A DNA stretch of 64,000 nt from Afifella aestuarii (GCF_004023665.1 NZ_SAUF01000002.1:496001-560000); one strand, 5' to 3'; counted from the stretch's first letter, positions 43,190-55,178 are shown. Numbers and translations are program-made. Notes: a model not told the origin generated them from the sequence alone.

Positions 43190-44767
43190 ATGCCGAAAAC
43201 CCAAGCGAAACGATCTGAAATGGCCTCCAAGGACAAGAAGAACAGGCTCCCCGCGCGCCTGCCGCGCGGCTTTATCGACCGCGAGGCCGGCGATATCCGC
43301 GCGACCGAAGAGATGCTCGCCGCGATCAAGCGCGTCTATGAACGCTATGGCTTCGAGCCGGTCGAGACACCCTTCTTTGAATACACCGAAGCGCTCGGCA
43401 AATTCCTGCCCGATCAGGACCGGCCGAACGAAGGTGTGTTCTCGCTGCAGGACGACGACGAGGCCTGGCTGTCGCTGCGCTACGACCTGACGGCGCCCTT
43501 GGCGCGCTACGTGGCGGAGAATTACGAGCGGCTTCCCAAGCCCTATCGCAGCTATCGCGCCGGCTGGGTGTTCCGCAACGAAAAGCCGGGCCCGGGCCGG
43601 TTCCGGCAGTTCATGCAGTTCGACGCCGATACGGTCGGCGCGCCCTCCGTCGCGGCGGATGCGGAAATCTGCATGATGGCCGCCGATGTGATGGAAGCGC
43701 TCGGCGTTGCGCGCGGCGACTACGTCATCAAGGTCAACAACCGCAAAGTTCTCGACGGCGTCATGGAGGCGATCGGCATCGGCGGCGAGGAGAATGCCGG
43801 ACGCCGCCTGACGGTGTTGCGCGCGATCGACAAGCTCGACCGCCTCGGCATCGATGGTGTGCGCGAGTTGCTCGGCGAAGGCCGCGAGGACGAGAGCGGC
43901 GATTTTACGAAGGGCGCTGGTCTCTCGAAGGAGGGGGCCGAAGCGGTCCTGTCGCTGTTTAATCTTATCGGCTCGAACGAGCGCTCAGGAACGAGCAACG
44001 CGCCGGTGATCGAGAAGCTGAGAACATCGACATTTTCCGAAACGCCCGTCTATGCGGAAGGCGTCGGAGAACTCGCCGAAATTGCCGATCTGGTCGAAGC
44101 CGCAGGCTATCCGACCGACCGGATCGAAATCGATCCTTCGATCGTCCGAGGCCTGGAGTATTACACTGGCCCGGTCTTCGAGGCGCAGCTCACCTTCGAG
44201 GTGCCGAACGAAAAGGGCGAAAAGGTCGTCTTCGGCTCCGTCGGCGGTGGCGGGCGCTATGACGGGCTCGTCGGCCGCTTCCGCGGCGAGGACGTGCCCT
44301 CGACCGGCTTTTCGATCGGTGTGTCGCGCCTCGCCGCGGCCTTGAAGAATCTTGGGAAGCTCGGCTCCGAGGACGAGACCGGACCGGTCGTCGTCACGGT
44401 CATGGATAAGTCGCGTCTCGCCGATTATCAGGCGATCACCGCGGAGCTTCGCGCCGGCCTCAACGCCGATCTCGGCCCTGCCGAGCGCCCGGTCCCGGTT
44501 GAGATGTATCTCGGCGGCTCCGGCATGAAGGCGCAGCTCAAATACGCCGATCGCCGCAACGCGCCCTGCGCCATCATCGCCGGCTCCGACGAATTCGACA
44601 GCGGCCGCCTGCAGGTGAAGGATCTTCTGGAGGGCAAGCGGCAGGCTTCGGCGATCGCAAGCCACGAGGAATACAAGGAAGAGCGGCCGGGCCAGTTCGA
44701 CGTGGCGCGCACCAACCTCGTCGAAGAGGTGAAGGCGCTCCTGAAGCGGCAGCGCGGCGAGGCCTGA
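43190..44767 (+). CDS. hisS: Histidyl-tRNA synthetase
   Basis: A 525-aa class II synthetase. Motif 2 reads [21 protein letters not shown], the histidine loop has [11 protein letters not shown], and motif 3 includes FSIGVSRL. Motif 2 and its loop differ from the widespread bacterial form (which has RYRQFHQ), fitting the alphaproteobacterial branch that recognises A73 tRNA-His without G-1, as seen at 16893. AGGAG lies 12 nt before ATG 43190; ATG 43220 is possible. It leads hisS-hisZ-hisG. Confidence 0.92.
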   Translation: MPKTQAKRSEMASKDKKNRLPARLPRGFIDREAGDIRATEEMLAAIKRVYERYGFEPVETPFFEYTEALGKFLPDQDRPNEGVFSLQDDDEAWLSLRYDLTAPLARYVAENYERLPKPYRSYRAGWVFRNEKPGPGRFRQFMQFDADTVGAPSVAADAEICMMAADVMEALGVARGDYVIKVNNRKVLDGVMEAIGIGGEENAGRRLTVLRAIDKLDRLGIDGVRELLGEGREDESGDFTKGAGLSKEGAEAVLSLFNLIGSNERSGTSNAPVIEKLRTSTFSETPVYAEGVGELAEIADLVEAAGYPTDRIEIDPSIVRGLEYYTGPVFEAQLTFEVPNEKGEKVVFGSVGGGGRYDGLVGRFRGEDVPSTGFSIGVSRLAAALKNLGKLGSEDETGPVVVTVMDKSRLADYQAITAELRAGLNADLGPAERPVPVEMYLGGSGMKAQLKYADRRNAPCAIIAGSDEFDSGRLQVKDLLEGKRQASAIASHEEYKEERPGQFDVARTNLVEEVKALLKRQRGEA

Positions 44768-44840
44768 GATGGGGGTGACGCCGGCAGGGAAAGGCGCGGG
44801 GAGTTTAAGCCGATGAGCCTCTCCTTATGAGTGCCTCCCT

Positions 44841-45944
44841 ATGAGCTTGCGGCCGCTTTTCGAAGGGGCGGGCGGACGCCTGCTCGACCTGCCGGTGCTG
44901 CATGCCGCCGATCCGTTTCTGGAGACGGCGGGCGAGGACATTCGCCGGCGCATGTTCGTGACGGAAGGGCCGAGCGGCGAGCGCCTGGCTCTGCGTCCGG
45001 ATTTCACCATCCCCGTCTGCCTGCATCATCTGCGCTCCGGCGTTGAGGCGGGGCGCTATTTCTATGAAGGTGTCGTCTTCCGCCGCCACGACCGCGGTTC
45101 GGCGGAACGCGCCGAGACGGGGTTTGAGGTGATCGGCGAGGCGGAGCGCGCCAATGTCGATGCCGAGCTTCTGGCGCTTGCCGTCGAAGGGGTCAGGCGC
45201 ACGGGTCTTGCCGGGATGCGCCTCAGGATCGGCGATATCGGCCTCTTCACGGCACTTCTCGCCGCCCTTGAATTGCCGCAGGCCTGGCGCCAGCGTTTCC
45301 GGCGCGCCTTCGGTGCCGATCGCCGTATCGAGGCGCTGATTGCGCGTTTCGAAGAGACAGCTTCGGCGAGTGTGCCTTCAAGGCTCGAACCGGACCTGGA
45401 GAAGGCTGCCGGCGATCAGGACGAGGAGGCGTTGACGACGCTTCTTGCCGAGCGTTTCGAGGCGCAGGGCTATCAGGCTTATGCGAGCCGGGCGCCGGAA
45501 GAGATCGCCGCGCGCTTTCTTGAACAGCGCGCCCTCTACGAGACCGAGATCGCGCCAGAAAAAGTGGCGGTCCTGAAGGCGTTCCTGGCGATCGAGGCCA
45601 CGCCGCAGGATTTGCCCGAGCGTCTCGCCGAATTCGGCCTACGTTTCGGCATCGATCTTAAAGAGCCGGGGGCACGTCTCGAACGGCGCATGCAGAAGCT
45701 CGAGCGCCGCAGCTCGGGCCTCGAAGTCGTCTTCGAAGCAGGCTTCGGCCGCGCGCTCGATTATTACACCGGCCTCGTCTTCGAGATCCGCGATGCCGCG
45801 ACGGGACGCACGGCCGCCGGCGGTGGACGCTACGACCGGCTTCTGGAAATGCTCGGCGCCGACCGGCCGATCCCGGCCGCCGGATTCACCATCGATCTCG
45901 GCGAGGCGAGAACCTTCGCTGGCGCACTCGGAGAAGTGTCGTGA
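44841..45944 (+). CDS. hisZ: ATP phosphoribosyltransferase regulatory subunit HisZ
   Basis: A 367-aa HisRS-like protein ([14 protein letters not shown], then [12 protein letters not shown], then [12 protein letters not shown]). It lacks synthetase activity and activates the short HisG; together they catalyse the first step of histidine synthesis. Its stop overlaps the hisG start (GTGA), which ensures equal supply. Confidence 0.92.
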   Translation: MSLRPLFEGAGGRLLDLPVLHAADPFLETAGEDIRRRMFVTEGPSGERLALRPDFTIPVCLHHLRSGVEAGRYFYEGVVFRRHDRGSAERAETGFEVIGEAERANVDAELLALAVEGVRRTGLAGMRLRIGDIGLFTALLAALELPQAWRQRFRRAFGADRRIEALIARFEETASASVPSRLEPDLEKAAGDQDEEALTTLLAERFEAQGYQAYASRAPEEIAARFLEQRALYETEIAPEKVAVLKAFLAIEATPQDLPERLAEFGLRFGIDLKEPGARLERRMQKLERRSSGLEVVFEAGFGRALDYYTGLVFEIRDAATGRTAAGGGRYDRLLEMLGADRPIPAAGFTIDLGEARTFAGALGEVS

Positions 45945-46690
45945 GCGAGACCATCACTCTGGCGATCCCCTCCAAGGGCCGGCTGATGGAGGAGACGGAG
46001 CGACGTCTGGCGGCGGCCGGCTACAAGGTCGCGCGCATCGGCGGGGCGCGGCGTTACCGTGGCGAGGTCGAAGGCTGTCCGGAAATCGAGATCGCCTTTC
46101 TGTCGGCATCGGAGATTTCGCGCGAGCTCGGGCTCGGCCGCGTCCATGTCGGCGTCACCGGGCTCGATCTCATTCAGGAGACGGTGCCGGCCTGGCAGGA
46201 GAAGATCGGCCGCATTCTGCCGCTCGGCTTCGGCCATGCGGATGTCGTCATCGCCGTGCCGGAATTGTGGATCGACGTCGCCACGATGGAAGATCTCGAC
46301 GATGTGGCGGCGGGCTTTCTACAGCGCCATGGAAGGCGTCTGCGTATCGCCACCAAATACTGGAACCTGACTCAGCGCTTTCTGGAAAGCCACGGCATTG
46401 CGCTCTACCGGATCGTTGAAAGCCTCGGGGCCACCGAAGGCGCGCCCGCCGGCGGCATGGCGGATGTCATCGTCGACATCACCTCGACCGGATCGACCTT
46501 GAAGGCGAACCACCTGAAGATCTTGGACGACGGCGTCATCCTGCGCTCGGAGGCGTGCCTCGTCATGTCGCGCCGGGCGCCCTGGTCGGATGCGACACGC
46601 CATGTGGCCGAGAAACTGGTCGATGCCGTTGCGCAAGAGCTTGAGCGCAATCCTGCCGCCGAGGTCGGTGAGGCCGCCGGAAGCCGGTAA
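45941..46690 (+). CDS. hisG: ATP phosphoribosyltransferase, short form
   Basis: A 249-aa HisG_S catalytic subunit. [12 protein letters not shown] near residue 8, [10 protein letters not shown] and [16 protein letters not shown] [17 protein letters not shown] are the family signatures; the last one binds PRPP. The short form lacks the C-terminal regulatory domain and depends on HisZ. Start GTG at 45941 within hisZ. Confidence 0.94.
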   Translation: MSETITLAIPSKGRLMEETERRLAAAGYKVARIGGARRYRGEVEGCPEIEIAFLSASEISRELGLGRVHVGVTGLDLIQETVPAWQEKIGRILPLGFGHADVVIAVPELWIDVATMEDLDDVAAGFLQRHGRRLRIATKYWNLTQRFLESHGIALYRIVESLGATEGAPAGGMADVIVDITSTGSTLKANHLKILDDGVILRSEACLVMSRRAPWSDATRHVAEKLVDAVAQELERNPAAEVGEAAGSR

Positions 46691-46759
46691 CCCTTTGGGA
46701 ACGCGTCTTCTTTAGAGTTCATCCGGTTTCACTCTCGAAGATCGGGCGGGCCCGCGATC

Positions 46760-47134
46760 ATGGCTGCCAAGGCCGAAGACGCCGACGACCGGCGCACACG
46801 CGCGGTCGCGCTGCAAGGCAAGGTGATGGGCGCGATTGCCATCGCCTGTTCCCTCGGTCTGATCTCCGGCCTCTACGTCCTGTTCAAATCCGACGCCATG
46901 GAAACGTTTCGCAAGATCGATGCGGCGACCGCGAGCTTTCCAGGGGCGTCCGAGAGGCCCCGGCCGAATGGCGACATCTCTGTCTCCGTGCCTCGCGCAG
47001 TCGTCTCCAGGCCTTTCCGCTCGGGTGATGCGGAGGCACGCCGGGTTGCGCCAGAGGTCGCGCCGCGCGAGCGGATGCCGGAGCCGGCGGGCAATCCGCT
47101 TCCCTCAGACGTGAGCTTGCGCCCGGGGCTTTGA
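46760..47134 (+). CDS. Small single-pass membrane protein of unknown function
   Basis: A 124-aa protein: a charged start, one hydrophobic helix at residues ~22-43 (VMGAIAIACSLGLISGLYVLF), and a Pro/Arg-rich tail probably in the periplasm. It follows hisG by 69 nt. No family recognised. Confidence 0.6.
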   Translation: MAAKAEDADDRRTRAVALQGKVMGAIAIACSLGLISGLYVLFKSDAMETFRKIDAATASFPGASERPRPNGDISVSVPRAVVSRPFRSGDAEARRVAPEVAPRERMPEPAGNPLPSDVSLRPGL

Positions 47135-47207
47135 GCCGATGTTTTTGGCGAGCGGCCTTCCGCTGAAAGGCCGAGTGCGAAACGATGGCTTTCTTTCAGG
47201 CAAAAAG

Positions 47208-47231
47208 AAAGGGCGGCCGAAGCCGCCCTTT
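47208..47231 (-). terminator. Intrinsic terminator of groESL
   Basis: aaagggcggc and gccgcccttt pair around cgaa. On the minus strand the stem is followed by a T-rich run (TTTCTTTTTG). It lies ~25 nt after groEL; it could also stop the plus-strand gene. Confidence 0.85.
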
Positions 47232-47254
47232 CCGAAAAGCGAGGGTCGTGGACC

Positions 47255-48934
<1,680 letters not shown>

Positions 48935-48954
48935 TTAGAAAGCGCGATCGGCGA

Positions 48955-49266
48955 TTAGGCCGCCTGCGCCACACTCTCGCTGTCGATGACGCCCATAATG
49001 TCGGACTCCTTCATGATGAGGAGATCTTCGCCATCGATTTTGACTTCCGTGCCGGACCACTTACCGAACAGGATCCGGTCGCCGACCTTCACGTCGAGGG
49101 CCTGCACCTGGCCGTTATCGTCACGCGCGCCAGGGCCGACGGCGATGACTTCGCCTTCCTGCGGCTTTTCCTTGGCGGTGTCCGGAATGATGATGCCACC
49201 CTTGGTCTTTTCTTCAGACTCAAGCCGGCGGACCACAACACGGTCATGCAGAGGGCGGAACTTCAT
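48955..49266 (-). CDS. groES: 10-kDa co-chaperonin GroES
   Basis: A 103-aa co-chaperonin ([12 protein letters not shown], mobile loop [20 protein letters not shown], then [18 protein letters not shown] in outline). It caps the GroEL ring. First gene of the operon after the CIRCE site. Confidence 0.97.
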   Translation of the reverse strand: MKFRPLHDRVVVRRLESEEKTKGGIIIPDTAKEKPQEGEVIAVGPGARDDNGQVQALDVKVGDRILFGKWSGTEVKIDGEDLLIMKESDIMGVIDSESVAQAA

Positions 49267-49325
49267 GTTTCTTCCTCGCGTCCTTTATGCGGGCGCGCTG
49301 CGCCCAATGAGGGGATTTGCTGTTG

Positions 49326-49352
49326 TTAGCACTCTCTACGAGTGAGTGCTAA
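49326..49352 (-). promoter_or_regulatory. CIRCE element (HrcA operator)
   Basis: TTAGCACTC, nine bases, GAGTGCTAA: an exact match to the CIRCE consensus. It lies ~60 nt before the groES start and at the probable transcription start, so HrcA can repress groESL until heat stress. Confidence 0.97.
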
Positions 49353-49360
49353 GCGAGCGG

Positions 49361-49389
49361 GAGATAGGTGCTGGCCTCGGGCTTGTCAA
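49361..49389 (-). promoter_or_regulatory. Sigma-70 type promoter of groESL
   Basis: On the minus strand TTGACA (49389-49384) is followed after 17 bases by TATCTC (49366-49361). Transcription would begin at the edge of the CIRCE element, the usual arrangement. Confidence 0.75.
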
Positions 49390-49572
49390 CTGGCGAGAAC
49401 GCATCGAAGTGCGAAAGCCTTTTGCCTCAAATCCGGCGCACATCCGGTGCGGATGTGGGCCAGATCGCGCGCGACGCAGAGGCGCTATGCGGGCCAGAAA
49501 TCGTGTCTGGCGAAAGGAGCGTCGCCCCCTAGTTAGGGGCCTACCGTGCAATTGCCAAACGGAGATTGAGAT

Positions 49573-50172
49573 ATGGCGAAGATTCTCGTGCTTTATTATT
49601 CGAGCTGGGGCCACGTGATGCAGATGGCCGAGGCGGTTGCCGAGGGCGCCACGAGCGCCGGCGCCAACGTGACCGTCAAGCGTGTGCCCGAGCTCGTGCC
49701 GCAGGAGATCGCGGAAAAGTCCGGTTATCTTCTGGATCAGCCATACCCGATCGCCGAACCCGGCGAACTCACAGACTACGACGCGGTCATCGTCGGTACG
49801 CCGACGCGTTACGGTGTCATGTGTTCGCAGATGAAAAATTTCTGGGACCAGACCGGCGCCTTGTGGGCGTCGGGTGCGCTCGTCGGCAAGGTCGGCGCCG
49901 TCTTTACGTCTACGGGCACCCAGCATGGCGGCCAGGAGACGACCATCACCTCCACGCAGGTGATGCTGCTGCACCAGGGCTTCGTCATCGTCGGCCTGCC
50001 TTATTCGTTCCAGGGCCTGACGAAGATGGACGAGATCACCGGCGGTTCGCCCTATGGCGCCTCGACCTTGTCCGATGCGGACGGTTCGCGTCAGCCGAGC
50101 GCCAACGAGCTGGAAGGTGCGCGCTTCCAGGGCCGTCACGTGGCCGAGATCGCAACCAAGCTTTCCGCGTAA
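49573..50172 (+). CDS. wrbA: NAD(P)H:quinone oxidoreductase, type IV
   Basis: A 199-aa flavodoxin-like protein. [19 protein letters not shown] binds FMN phosphate; [19 protein letters not shown] and [11 protein letters not shown] are WrbA signatures. It reduces quinones by two electrons with NAD(P)H and limits redox cycling. GGAGAT precedes the ATG, and an intrinsic terminator follows. Confidence 0.95.
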   Translation: MAKILVLYYSSWGHVMQMAEAVAEGATSAGANVTVKRVPELVPQEIAEKSGYLLDQPYPIAEPGELTDYDAVIVGTPTRYGVMCSQMKNFWDQTGALWASGALVGKVGAVFTSTGTQHGGQETTITSTQVMLLHQGFVIVGLPYSFQGLTKMDEITGGSPYGASTLSDADGSRQPSANELEGARFQGRHVAEIATKLSA

Positions 50173-50216
50173 TGTCCTGAGTTCAGCTTCTGGACTAACT
50201 CTAAACTTACGACTCT

Positions 50217-50252
50217 TGGCGGGCGGTGAATGGTGCATCGCCCGCCATTTTT
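50217..50252 (+). terminator. Intrinsic terminator of wrbA
   Basis: tggcgggcg, 13-nt loop, cgcccgcca, then ttttt, about 45 nt after the stop. Confidence 0.9.
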
Positions 50253-50333
50253 CTCGATCAAAACAGAATTGAATAAGATTCTACTTGAATTTGTGCGGTT
50301 GAACGGATTACGAGCCGGCTCGGGGGAACACCG

Positions 50334-50732
50334 ATGCCGCAAAAAGAGCATCCGATCGTCTTCACGATCTATTCTGGCCTCGTGAGGGTTCGCCTCGGTG
50401 ATCTGCTGCTGGCGCGCTCGTCCCGGGCAGTTGTCGCGTCTGAGGCGGGCCGCCCGGACGTCATCTATATTCCACGCCACAATGTCCGCATGACCCATAT
50501 GCAGCGTTCGGAAAGACTCACGACTTGTCCGTATAAGGGTGCTGCGAGCTATTACTCGCTCATGACGGAAAAAATGGTCGTGCCGGATATCGCCTGGTCT
50601 TACGAGAATGCCTATCCCGCCATCTCACGCATTGCGCATTATCTCGCTTTCGATCCCAAGAAGGTCGAAATCGAGCTGAGCGAATCCTCTGCGGGAGAGC
50701 CGGATTCAGAAGCTCTCAAGCCAGGGCCGTAG
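50334..50732 (+). CDS. DUF427 family protein
   Basis: A 132-aa protein with the DUF427 pattern: VRVRLGDLLLARSSRAVVASE, then VIYIPRHNVRM, TTCPYKGAASYYSL and WSYENAYP. The fold is a small beta-tent; function is not established. Its last 27 nt overlap the end of the convergent SDR gene. Confidence 0.87.
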   Translation: MPQKEHPIVFTIYSGLVRVRLGDLLLARSSRAVVASEAGRPDVIYIPRHNVRMTHMQRSERLTTCPYKGAASYYSLMTEKMVVPDIAWSYENAYPAISRIAHYLAFDPKKVEIELSESSAGEPDSEALKPGP

Positions 50733-51398
50733 CTCCACCTCGAAGCTCCATGCGGAGCGTTCCTGGTCGAGGACGCCGAGATAGGCGCGGGCGATCGCAT
50801 CCGGATCGAGGAGCGATTGCGGCTTGTCTGCGGGTTCGCTGCGGCCCGGCGTGCGGATGGCGCCGTCGATGATGAAATGCGCCACATGAATGTTCTGCGG
50901 CTGCAATTCGCGGGCGATGGATTGCGCAAGGCCTCGGAGGGCAAATTTGCCCATGGCGAAGGGCGCCGATTGGGCGAAGCCCTTGACGCTGGCCGAAGCG
51001 CCCGTGAAGAAAATGGCGCCGCCGCCGGCCTCGATCATCCGCTTCGCCGCCTGCTGCGCGACGAGGAAGCCGCCATAAGCCGTTACCTTGAGCGAGGTCT
51101 CGACGTCCTGAGGCCTGAGCTCGACGAGCGGCCCCTTGCTGCGATAGCTCGGATTGAAGAGCACGAAATCGGGCGCCGCGAGATCCCGCTCGACCGCCTG
51201 AAAGAGGTCCGCCACCTGGTCTTCCTCGGCGACGTCGCAGCGATAGGCGCGTGCGTCGAGCTCCTTCGCGAGATCCTCATGGCTCGCCATCGAGCGCGAG
51301 GCGAGGGCGATCCTGGTGCCGCGTTCGGCAAGACGGCGCGCGACCGCCGCCGACAATCCAGGGCCTGCACCGACGATGAGCGCTGTTTTCGGTGTCAT
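50706..51398 (-). CDS. SDR-like oxidoreductase with Phe in place of the catalytic Tyr
   Basis: A 230-aa short-chain dehydrogenase relative. The cofactor motif reads GAGPGLSAAVA (Ser at the last usual Gly). A Ser is present in TGASAS, but the YxxxK site reads FAMGK at residues 147-151, so the usual proton donor is missing; as I recall, a subgroup shares this. It may bind NAD(P) without normal catalysis or reduce by another route. The ATG overlaps the stop of the secreted-protein gene upstream (ATGA). Confidence 0.83.
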   Translation of the reverse strand: MTPKTALIVGAGPGLSAAVARRLAERGTRIALASRSMASHEDLAKELDARAYRCDVAEEDQVADLFQAVERDLAAPDFVLFNPSYRSKGPLVELRPQDVETSLKVTAYGGFLVAQQAAKRMIEAGGGAIFFTGASASVKGFAQSAPFAMGKFALRGLAQSIARELQPQNIHVAHFIIDGAIRTPGRSEPADKPQSLLDPDAIARAYLGVLDQERSAWSFEVELRPWLESF

Positions 51399-52015
51399 TG
51401 CGGGGTCTCCTGGTCGGTTTCGATGATTTCGAGCGGGATAGAAAACCCCGCCGTCTTGGCCTTCTCCGTGTCGTGAAACGTGAACTCGGCCCGATAGTTG
51501 CCGGGCTGTAGCGCAGGGACGGGGCAGGACAGAACGACGTTGAAGTCGCGCTTCGGCGCCTTCACGGTAGTTTTGACCGCAAACACCTTCGAGCCTTCGG
51601 CGATCACCTGTCCCGTCAGATTGCTGATCGTGAGATCGACATCGAGCGCCACCCGATACGCGCCGTCCTGCGGCACGTAGCTGAAGGCAACCGGTTCGGC
51701 ATAGACGCGCATCGTCTCGCCGGGCCGGTAGCGGTCGTCGGGACGGGGAATATAATCGCCGAAGCCTTCGGCAGAGCTCACCGCAAGCGCCTTGCGGAAG
51801 GCGAGCGGCCCCTCGCGCCAGACGATGTCTGAGGCCTCCTCGAGCAGATCGAGCGCGGCAACTGTCTCGCCCTTTTCAAGCGCTGCGGCGGCTTTCTCGC
51901 CGAGAGCGGTGAGACGCGGGTCCTGCGCCAGCGCCGCATTCTGGGCCGCTCCCACAAATACGGCTGCGGCCAGCAGCATCAAGCCCGCCCTGTGACGGAG
52001 CTCTCTCCAAGACAT
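51395..52015 (-). CDS. Secreted protein of unknown function
   Basis: A 206-aa product with a signal peptide ending near ALA-QDP (residue 31). A helical part (LGEKAAAALEKGETVAALDLLEEA) precedes a beta-rich part (GDYIPRPDDRYRPGETMRVYAEPVAF in parts, then YRAEFTFHDTEKAKTAGFSIPLEI). It is upstream of and coupled to the SDR-like gene, which suggests a shared, unknown task. Confidence 0.75.
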   Translation of the reverse strand: MSWRELRHRAGLMLLAAAVFVGAAQNAALAQDPRLTALGEKAAAALEKGETVAALDLLEEASDIVWREGPLAFRKALAVSSAEGFGDYIPRPDDRYRPGETMRVYAEPVAFSYVPQDGAYRVALDVDLTISNLTGQVIAEGSKVFAVKTTVKAPKRDFNVVLSCPVPALQPGNYRAEFTFHDTEKAKTAGFSIPLEIIETDQETPQ

Positions 52016-52110
52016 GACGCCCCCTTTTCTCTGCGAGGCTGAAATTCGCAGAGGGGCTCTTGCAGGGCAAGGGAGGGGAGTGGCGCGGGTGAAAGGCGGA
52101 GGAGGAGAGG

Positions 52111-52135
52111 CCGGGGCGAAGCCAGATCGCCCCGG
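52111..52135. other. Hairpin downstream of the M16 peptidase operon
   Basis: ccggggcga at 52111-52119 and tcgccccgg at 52127-52135 form a strong 9-bp stem about 20 nt after the second M16 stop. There is no T run on either side, so termination would be unusual. Confidence 0.4.
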
Positions 52136-52155
52136 CGGAGGTTATGAAAGGAGTA

Positions 52156-53469
52156 TCAGCTCGCTGCCGGTCCGACGGTGATCACCGAAGGAGGCTCGCC
52201 ATAGACCCGCTTGGCTGCGCGCTGCACGTCCTCGCGCGTCACGGCATTGATGAGCTCGTTGCGCTTGTCGACGTAATCGATGCCGAGATGGTCGAGCTGG
52301 ATGGCGAGAAGCTGCTTGGCGATCTTGCCGGAGGAATCAAAGCGCAGGGCGTAATTGCCGGTGAGGTAGGACTTCGCATCGGCGAGCTCCTCGTCCGTCG
52401 GCCCGTTCTCCGCCATGTCTTTGACTTCCTTCACCATCAAATCGACGGCCTCCTGGGCGGCATCGGCGCGGGTCGCGGCAGCTCCCACCCAGACGCCCGC
52501 ATGATCGAAGGGCACGAGGCTCGTTCCGACCGAATAGGCCAGTCCGCGCTCCTCGCGGATTTCGCGGTAAAACCTGGAGGAGAAGGTCCCGCCGCCGAGG
52601 ATGTGGTCGGCGATATAGGCCGGGATGAAATCCGGATCGTCGCGCTTGATGCCGGGGCCGCCGAGGCGGATGGAGGTCTGCGGCACGGGAAGATCGACAT
52701 GCGCCGTCTTGCCTGCGGCCGCAGTGACGTCGGCGATCGGCTTGAGGTCGGCTTTCTCCGGCAGATCGCCGAAGACTTCGTCGAGCCGGCCTTTCAGCGT
52801 TTCCGCATCGATCGCGCCCACGACGGCGACGACGAGGTTATCACGCGCGAGGTTTCTGTCGGCGAAGCCCTTGAGGTCGGCCCCAGTCAGCTCTTCCACG
52901 CTTTCCTCCGTCCCATCGCCGGTGCGGGCATAGGGATGGTCGCCGAACAAGGTCTTCGCCCAGGCGCGACGGGCGAGCTCATTCGGATCGGTCTCGTCGC
53001 TTCTGAGCTTCGACAGGATCTGCGCTTTGATGCGGGCGACCGGCTCGTCGTCGAAGCGCGGCTCGGTCAAGGCGAGTTTCGTCAGATTGAAAGCCTCGTC
53101 GGCATTGGCGGCAAGCGTCTTCATACTCCCGTAAAAAGCGTCGCGGCCGGTGTCGAAGGAGAGCTTGATGTTGAGATTGTCGAGGCGCGTCTGGAACGCC
53201 TTGGAATCGAGGTCGCCCGCGCCTTCGTCGAGAAGCCCCGAGGCGAGATTGGCGAGACCGGATTTGTTCTCCGGGTCCTGCACCGAGCCGCCGCGGAAGG
53301 CGAATTGCATGTTCACGATCGGCACCGTGTCATCTTCGACGAGCCAGGCCGTGATCCCCTTGGGCGAGGTCACTTCCTGGATTTCGATCGCGCGGGCGCG
53401 GCTCGGCATGGCAACGGCAAGGCTCATTATGGCTCCGAAGGATAAGGCAAGCGAGAGGGTGCGCAGCAT
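52156..53469 (-). CDS. M16-family peptidase-like subunit lacking the zinc motif
   Basis: A 437-aa exported protein with a signal peptide (residues 1-~27). It has the two-lobe M16 fold pattern (MQFAFRGGSVQDPENKSGLANL, then REIREERGLAYSV), but the HxxEH zinc site is replaced by LASGLLDEG, so it is not a peptidase by itself. The C-terminal substrate-contact R-Y region (LAYSV) is kept. Its ATG overlaps the stop of the active partner by one base (TGATG), so a heterodimer is likely in the periplasm. Confidence 0.88.
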   Translation of the reverse strand: MLRTLSLALSFGAIMSLAVAMPSRARAIEIQEVTSPKGITAWLVEDDTVPIVNMQFAFRGGSVQDPENKSGLANLASGLLDEGAGDLDSKAFQTRLDNLNIKLSFDTGRDAFYGSMKTLAANADEAFNLTKLALTEPRFDDEPVARIKAQILSKLRSDETDPNELARRAWAKTLFGDHPYARTGDGTEESVEELTGADLKGFADRNLARDNLVVAVVGAIDAETLKGRLDEVFGDLPEKADLKPIADVTAAAGKTAHVDLPVPQTSIRLGGPGIKRDDPDFIPAYIADHILGGGTFSSRFYREIREERGLAYSVGTSLVPFDHAGVWVGAAATRADAAQEAVDLMVKEVKDMAENGPTDEELADAKSYLTGNYALRFDSSGKIAKQLLAIQLDHLGIDYVDKRNELINAVTREDVQRAAKRVYGEPPSVITVGPAAS

Positions 53470-54974
53470 CAGTTCTGCTCCATCGCTGCGGCCGGATCGG
53501 CGGTCTCCGGCGCGGGTGAGGCGGCGGGCATGTTGCCGGGAGCCTCAGACATGTCGGCCTGATGGTCGAGGGCCGGTTTGAGATAGCCGGTCGCGGCTTT
53601 CTCGGGATCGAGATAGCGCTGCGCCACCTCCTGCACGTCCTTTGCCGTCACTTTCTGGATGCGCGCCGGCCAGGTCTGAACGTCTTCAAGCGTGCGACCG
53701 ACCGCGAGTGCCGAACCGACGATGCGGGCGAGCGATTGCTGGCTGTCCTGCGAATAGACGGCATCGGCGACGACGGAGTTCTTCGCCCGTGTCAATTCCT
53801 CATCGCTGACGCCTTCTTCGGCGAGCTTGCGGATGGAGGCCTCCATATCGGCCTGCAGCGTCTCCAGATCGACACCGTCGCGCGGGATGCCGACGACGAT
53901 CAGGCGGGAATCGTCGACCGCCGTGGGGCTGTAATAGGCCCCGGCATAGGTCGCGGGTCCGTTGTCGCGCACGAGCTCGTCATAAAAACGGCTCGTCGCA
54001 CCGGTGCCGAGAATGTCGGCGAGAACCGAAAGCGCTTCGGCCTCGCCGGGCTTGGCGGTGACAGCCGAGGGAACGGCATAAAACTGCATCAGATTGGGCT
54101 CGCGCACCTTCTCGTCGCGCACGGTGATGGTGCGCGGACCGGGCGAGGGCGGCTCGGCCGGACGCGCGGGCCGCGCGCTGTCGGGCTTTGATTCAATCTG
54201 ACCGTAGGTTTCCTCGGCGAGCTCCTTCACCTCGTCCGGCGTGACGTCGCCGGCGACGACCAGGATCGCATTCGAAGGCGTATAGAACTCATGGTAGAAA
54301 TCGAGCGCGGTCTTAGCGTTGAGCGCCTTGATCTCGTTCTCCCAGCCGATCGTCGGCCGACCATAGGGATGATTGAGATAGAAGATCCGGTTGAGCGCTT
54401 CGTTCATGAGAGAGCCAGGATCGTTGTCGACCCGCATGCGCCGCTCTTCCAGGATGACGTCGCGTTCCGGTGCGACGACCTCGTCGGTGAGGACGAGATT
54501 GCTCATCCGGTCCGCTTCGAGCTCCATCACGTCCTTGAGGTGGTCCTTCGAGACGCGCTGGTAATAGGCGGTGTAATCGTTGCTGGTGAAGGCGTTCTCC
54601 TCACCGCCGATCTTCGACACATAGGTGGAGAACTCACCCTCCGGGTGCTTCTTCGTTCCTTTGAACATGAGGTGTTCGAGGAAATGCGCGTTGCCCGACT
54701 GACCGGGCCGCTCGTCGGCGGAACCGACGCGGTACCAGACCATATGCGTGACGACGGGGGCGCGCTTGTCGGGAATGACCACCACGTCCATGCCGTTCTT
54801 GAGCGTGAAATGTTCGGCATTGGGGGCGATGCGTGCGACTTGTGGGGTGCTCTGCACCTCGTCGGGTGTCGCATCTTCTGCATAAGCAGGGGCCCGATCG
54901 AGGGCTGGGGAAAGGATAAGGCTGACCATGAACGCTCCGACTAGGGTCGGCACTTTGAACGGGAAATGCTTCAA
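53469..54974 (-). CDS. M16-family zinc peptidase (active subunit)
   Basis: A 501-aa exported protein with a signal peptide (TLVGAFMVSLILSPALDRAPAYA region). The zinc motif HFLEHLMFKGT near residue 99 and the downstream Glu in ELEADRMSNLVL complete the site. The C-terminal lobe has the usual GTGATSRFYDELV. It probably degrades peptides or processes envelope proteins with its zinc-less partner, encoded next. Confidence 0.9.
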   Translation of the reverse strand: MKHFPFKVPTLVGAFMVSLILSPALDRAPAYAEDATPDEVQSTPQVARIAPNAEHFTLKNGMDVVVIPDKRAPVVTHMVWYRVGSADERPGQSGNAHFLEHLMFKGTKKHPEGEFSTYVSKIGGEENAFTSNDYTAYYQRVSKDHLKDVMELEADRMSNLVLTDEVVAPERDVILEERRMRVDNDPGSLMNEALNRIFYLNHPYGRPTIGWENEIKALNAKTALDFYHEFYTPSNAILVVAGDVTPDEVKELAEETYGQIESKPDSARPARPAEPPSPGPRTITVRDEKVREPNLMQFYAVPSAVTAKPGEAEALSVLADILGTGATSRFYDELVRDNGPATYAGAYYSPTAVDDSRLIVVGIPRDGVDLETLQADMEASIRKLAEEGVSDEELTRAKNSVVADAVYSQDSQQSLARIVGSALAVGRTLEDVQTWPARIQKVTAKDVQEVAQRYLDPEKAATGYLKPALDHQADMSEAPGNMPAASPAPETADPAAAMEQN

Positions 54975-55178
54975 GGTGAAGTCTCCGATTTGGAGTCTCT
55001 CGCAACCGGCTGCGGTTTAGGTGCTGGACATAGCCGCACATATAGGGCGGCAGAGATGATGCCCAATGAACATCTCTTCATGTTGGCCACATGTTGGCGG
55101 ACCGGCCAATTGACGTTCTGCGCGCAAGCCTTTACCCGCGGCTCGTGCCGGTTTTCCGGTCCCAGCATAAATGGGCTC

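Noticed and set aside
52111..52135. Intrinsic terminator after the M16 operon
   Set aside because: The stem is strong, but no T run follows on either strand, so it is listed only as a hairpin.
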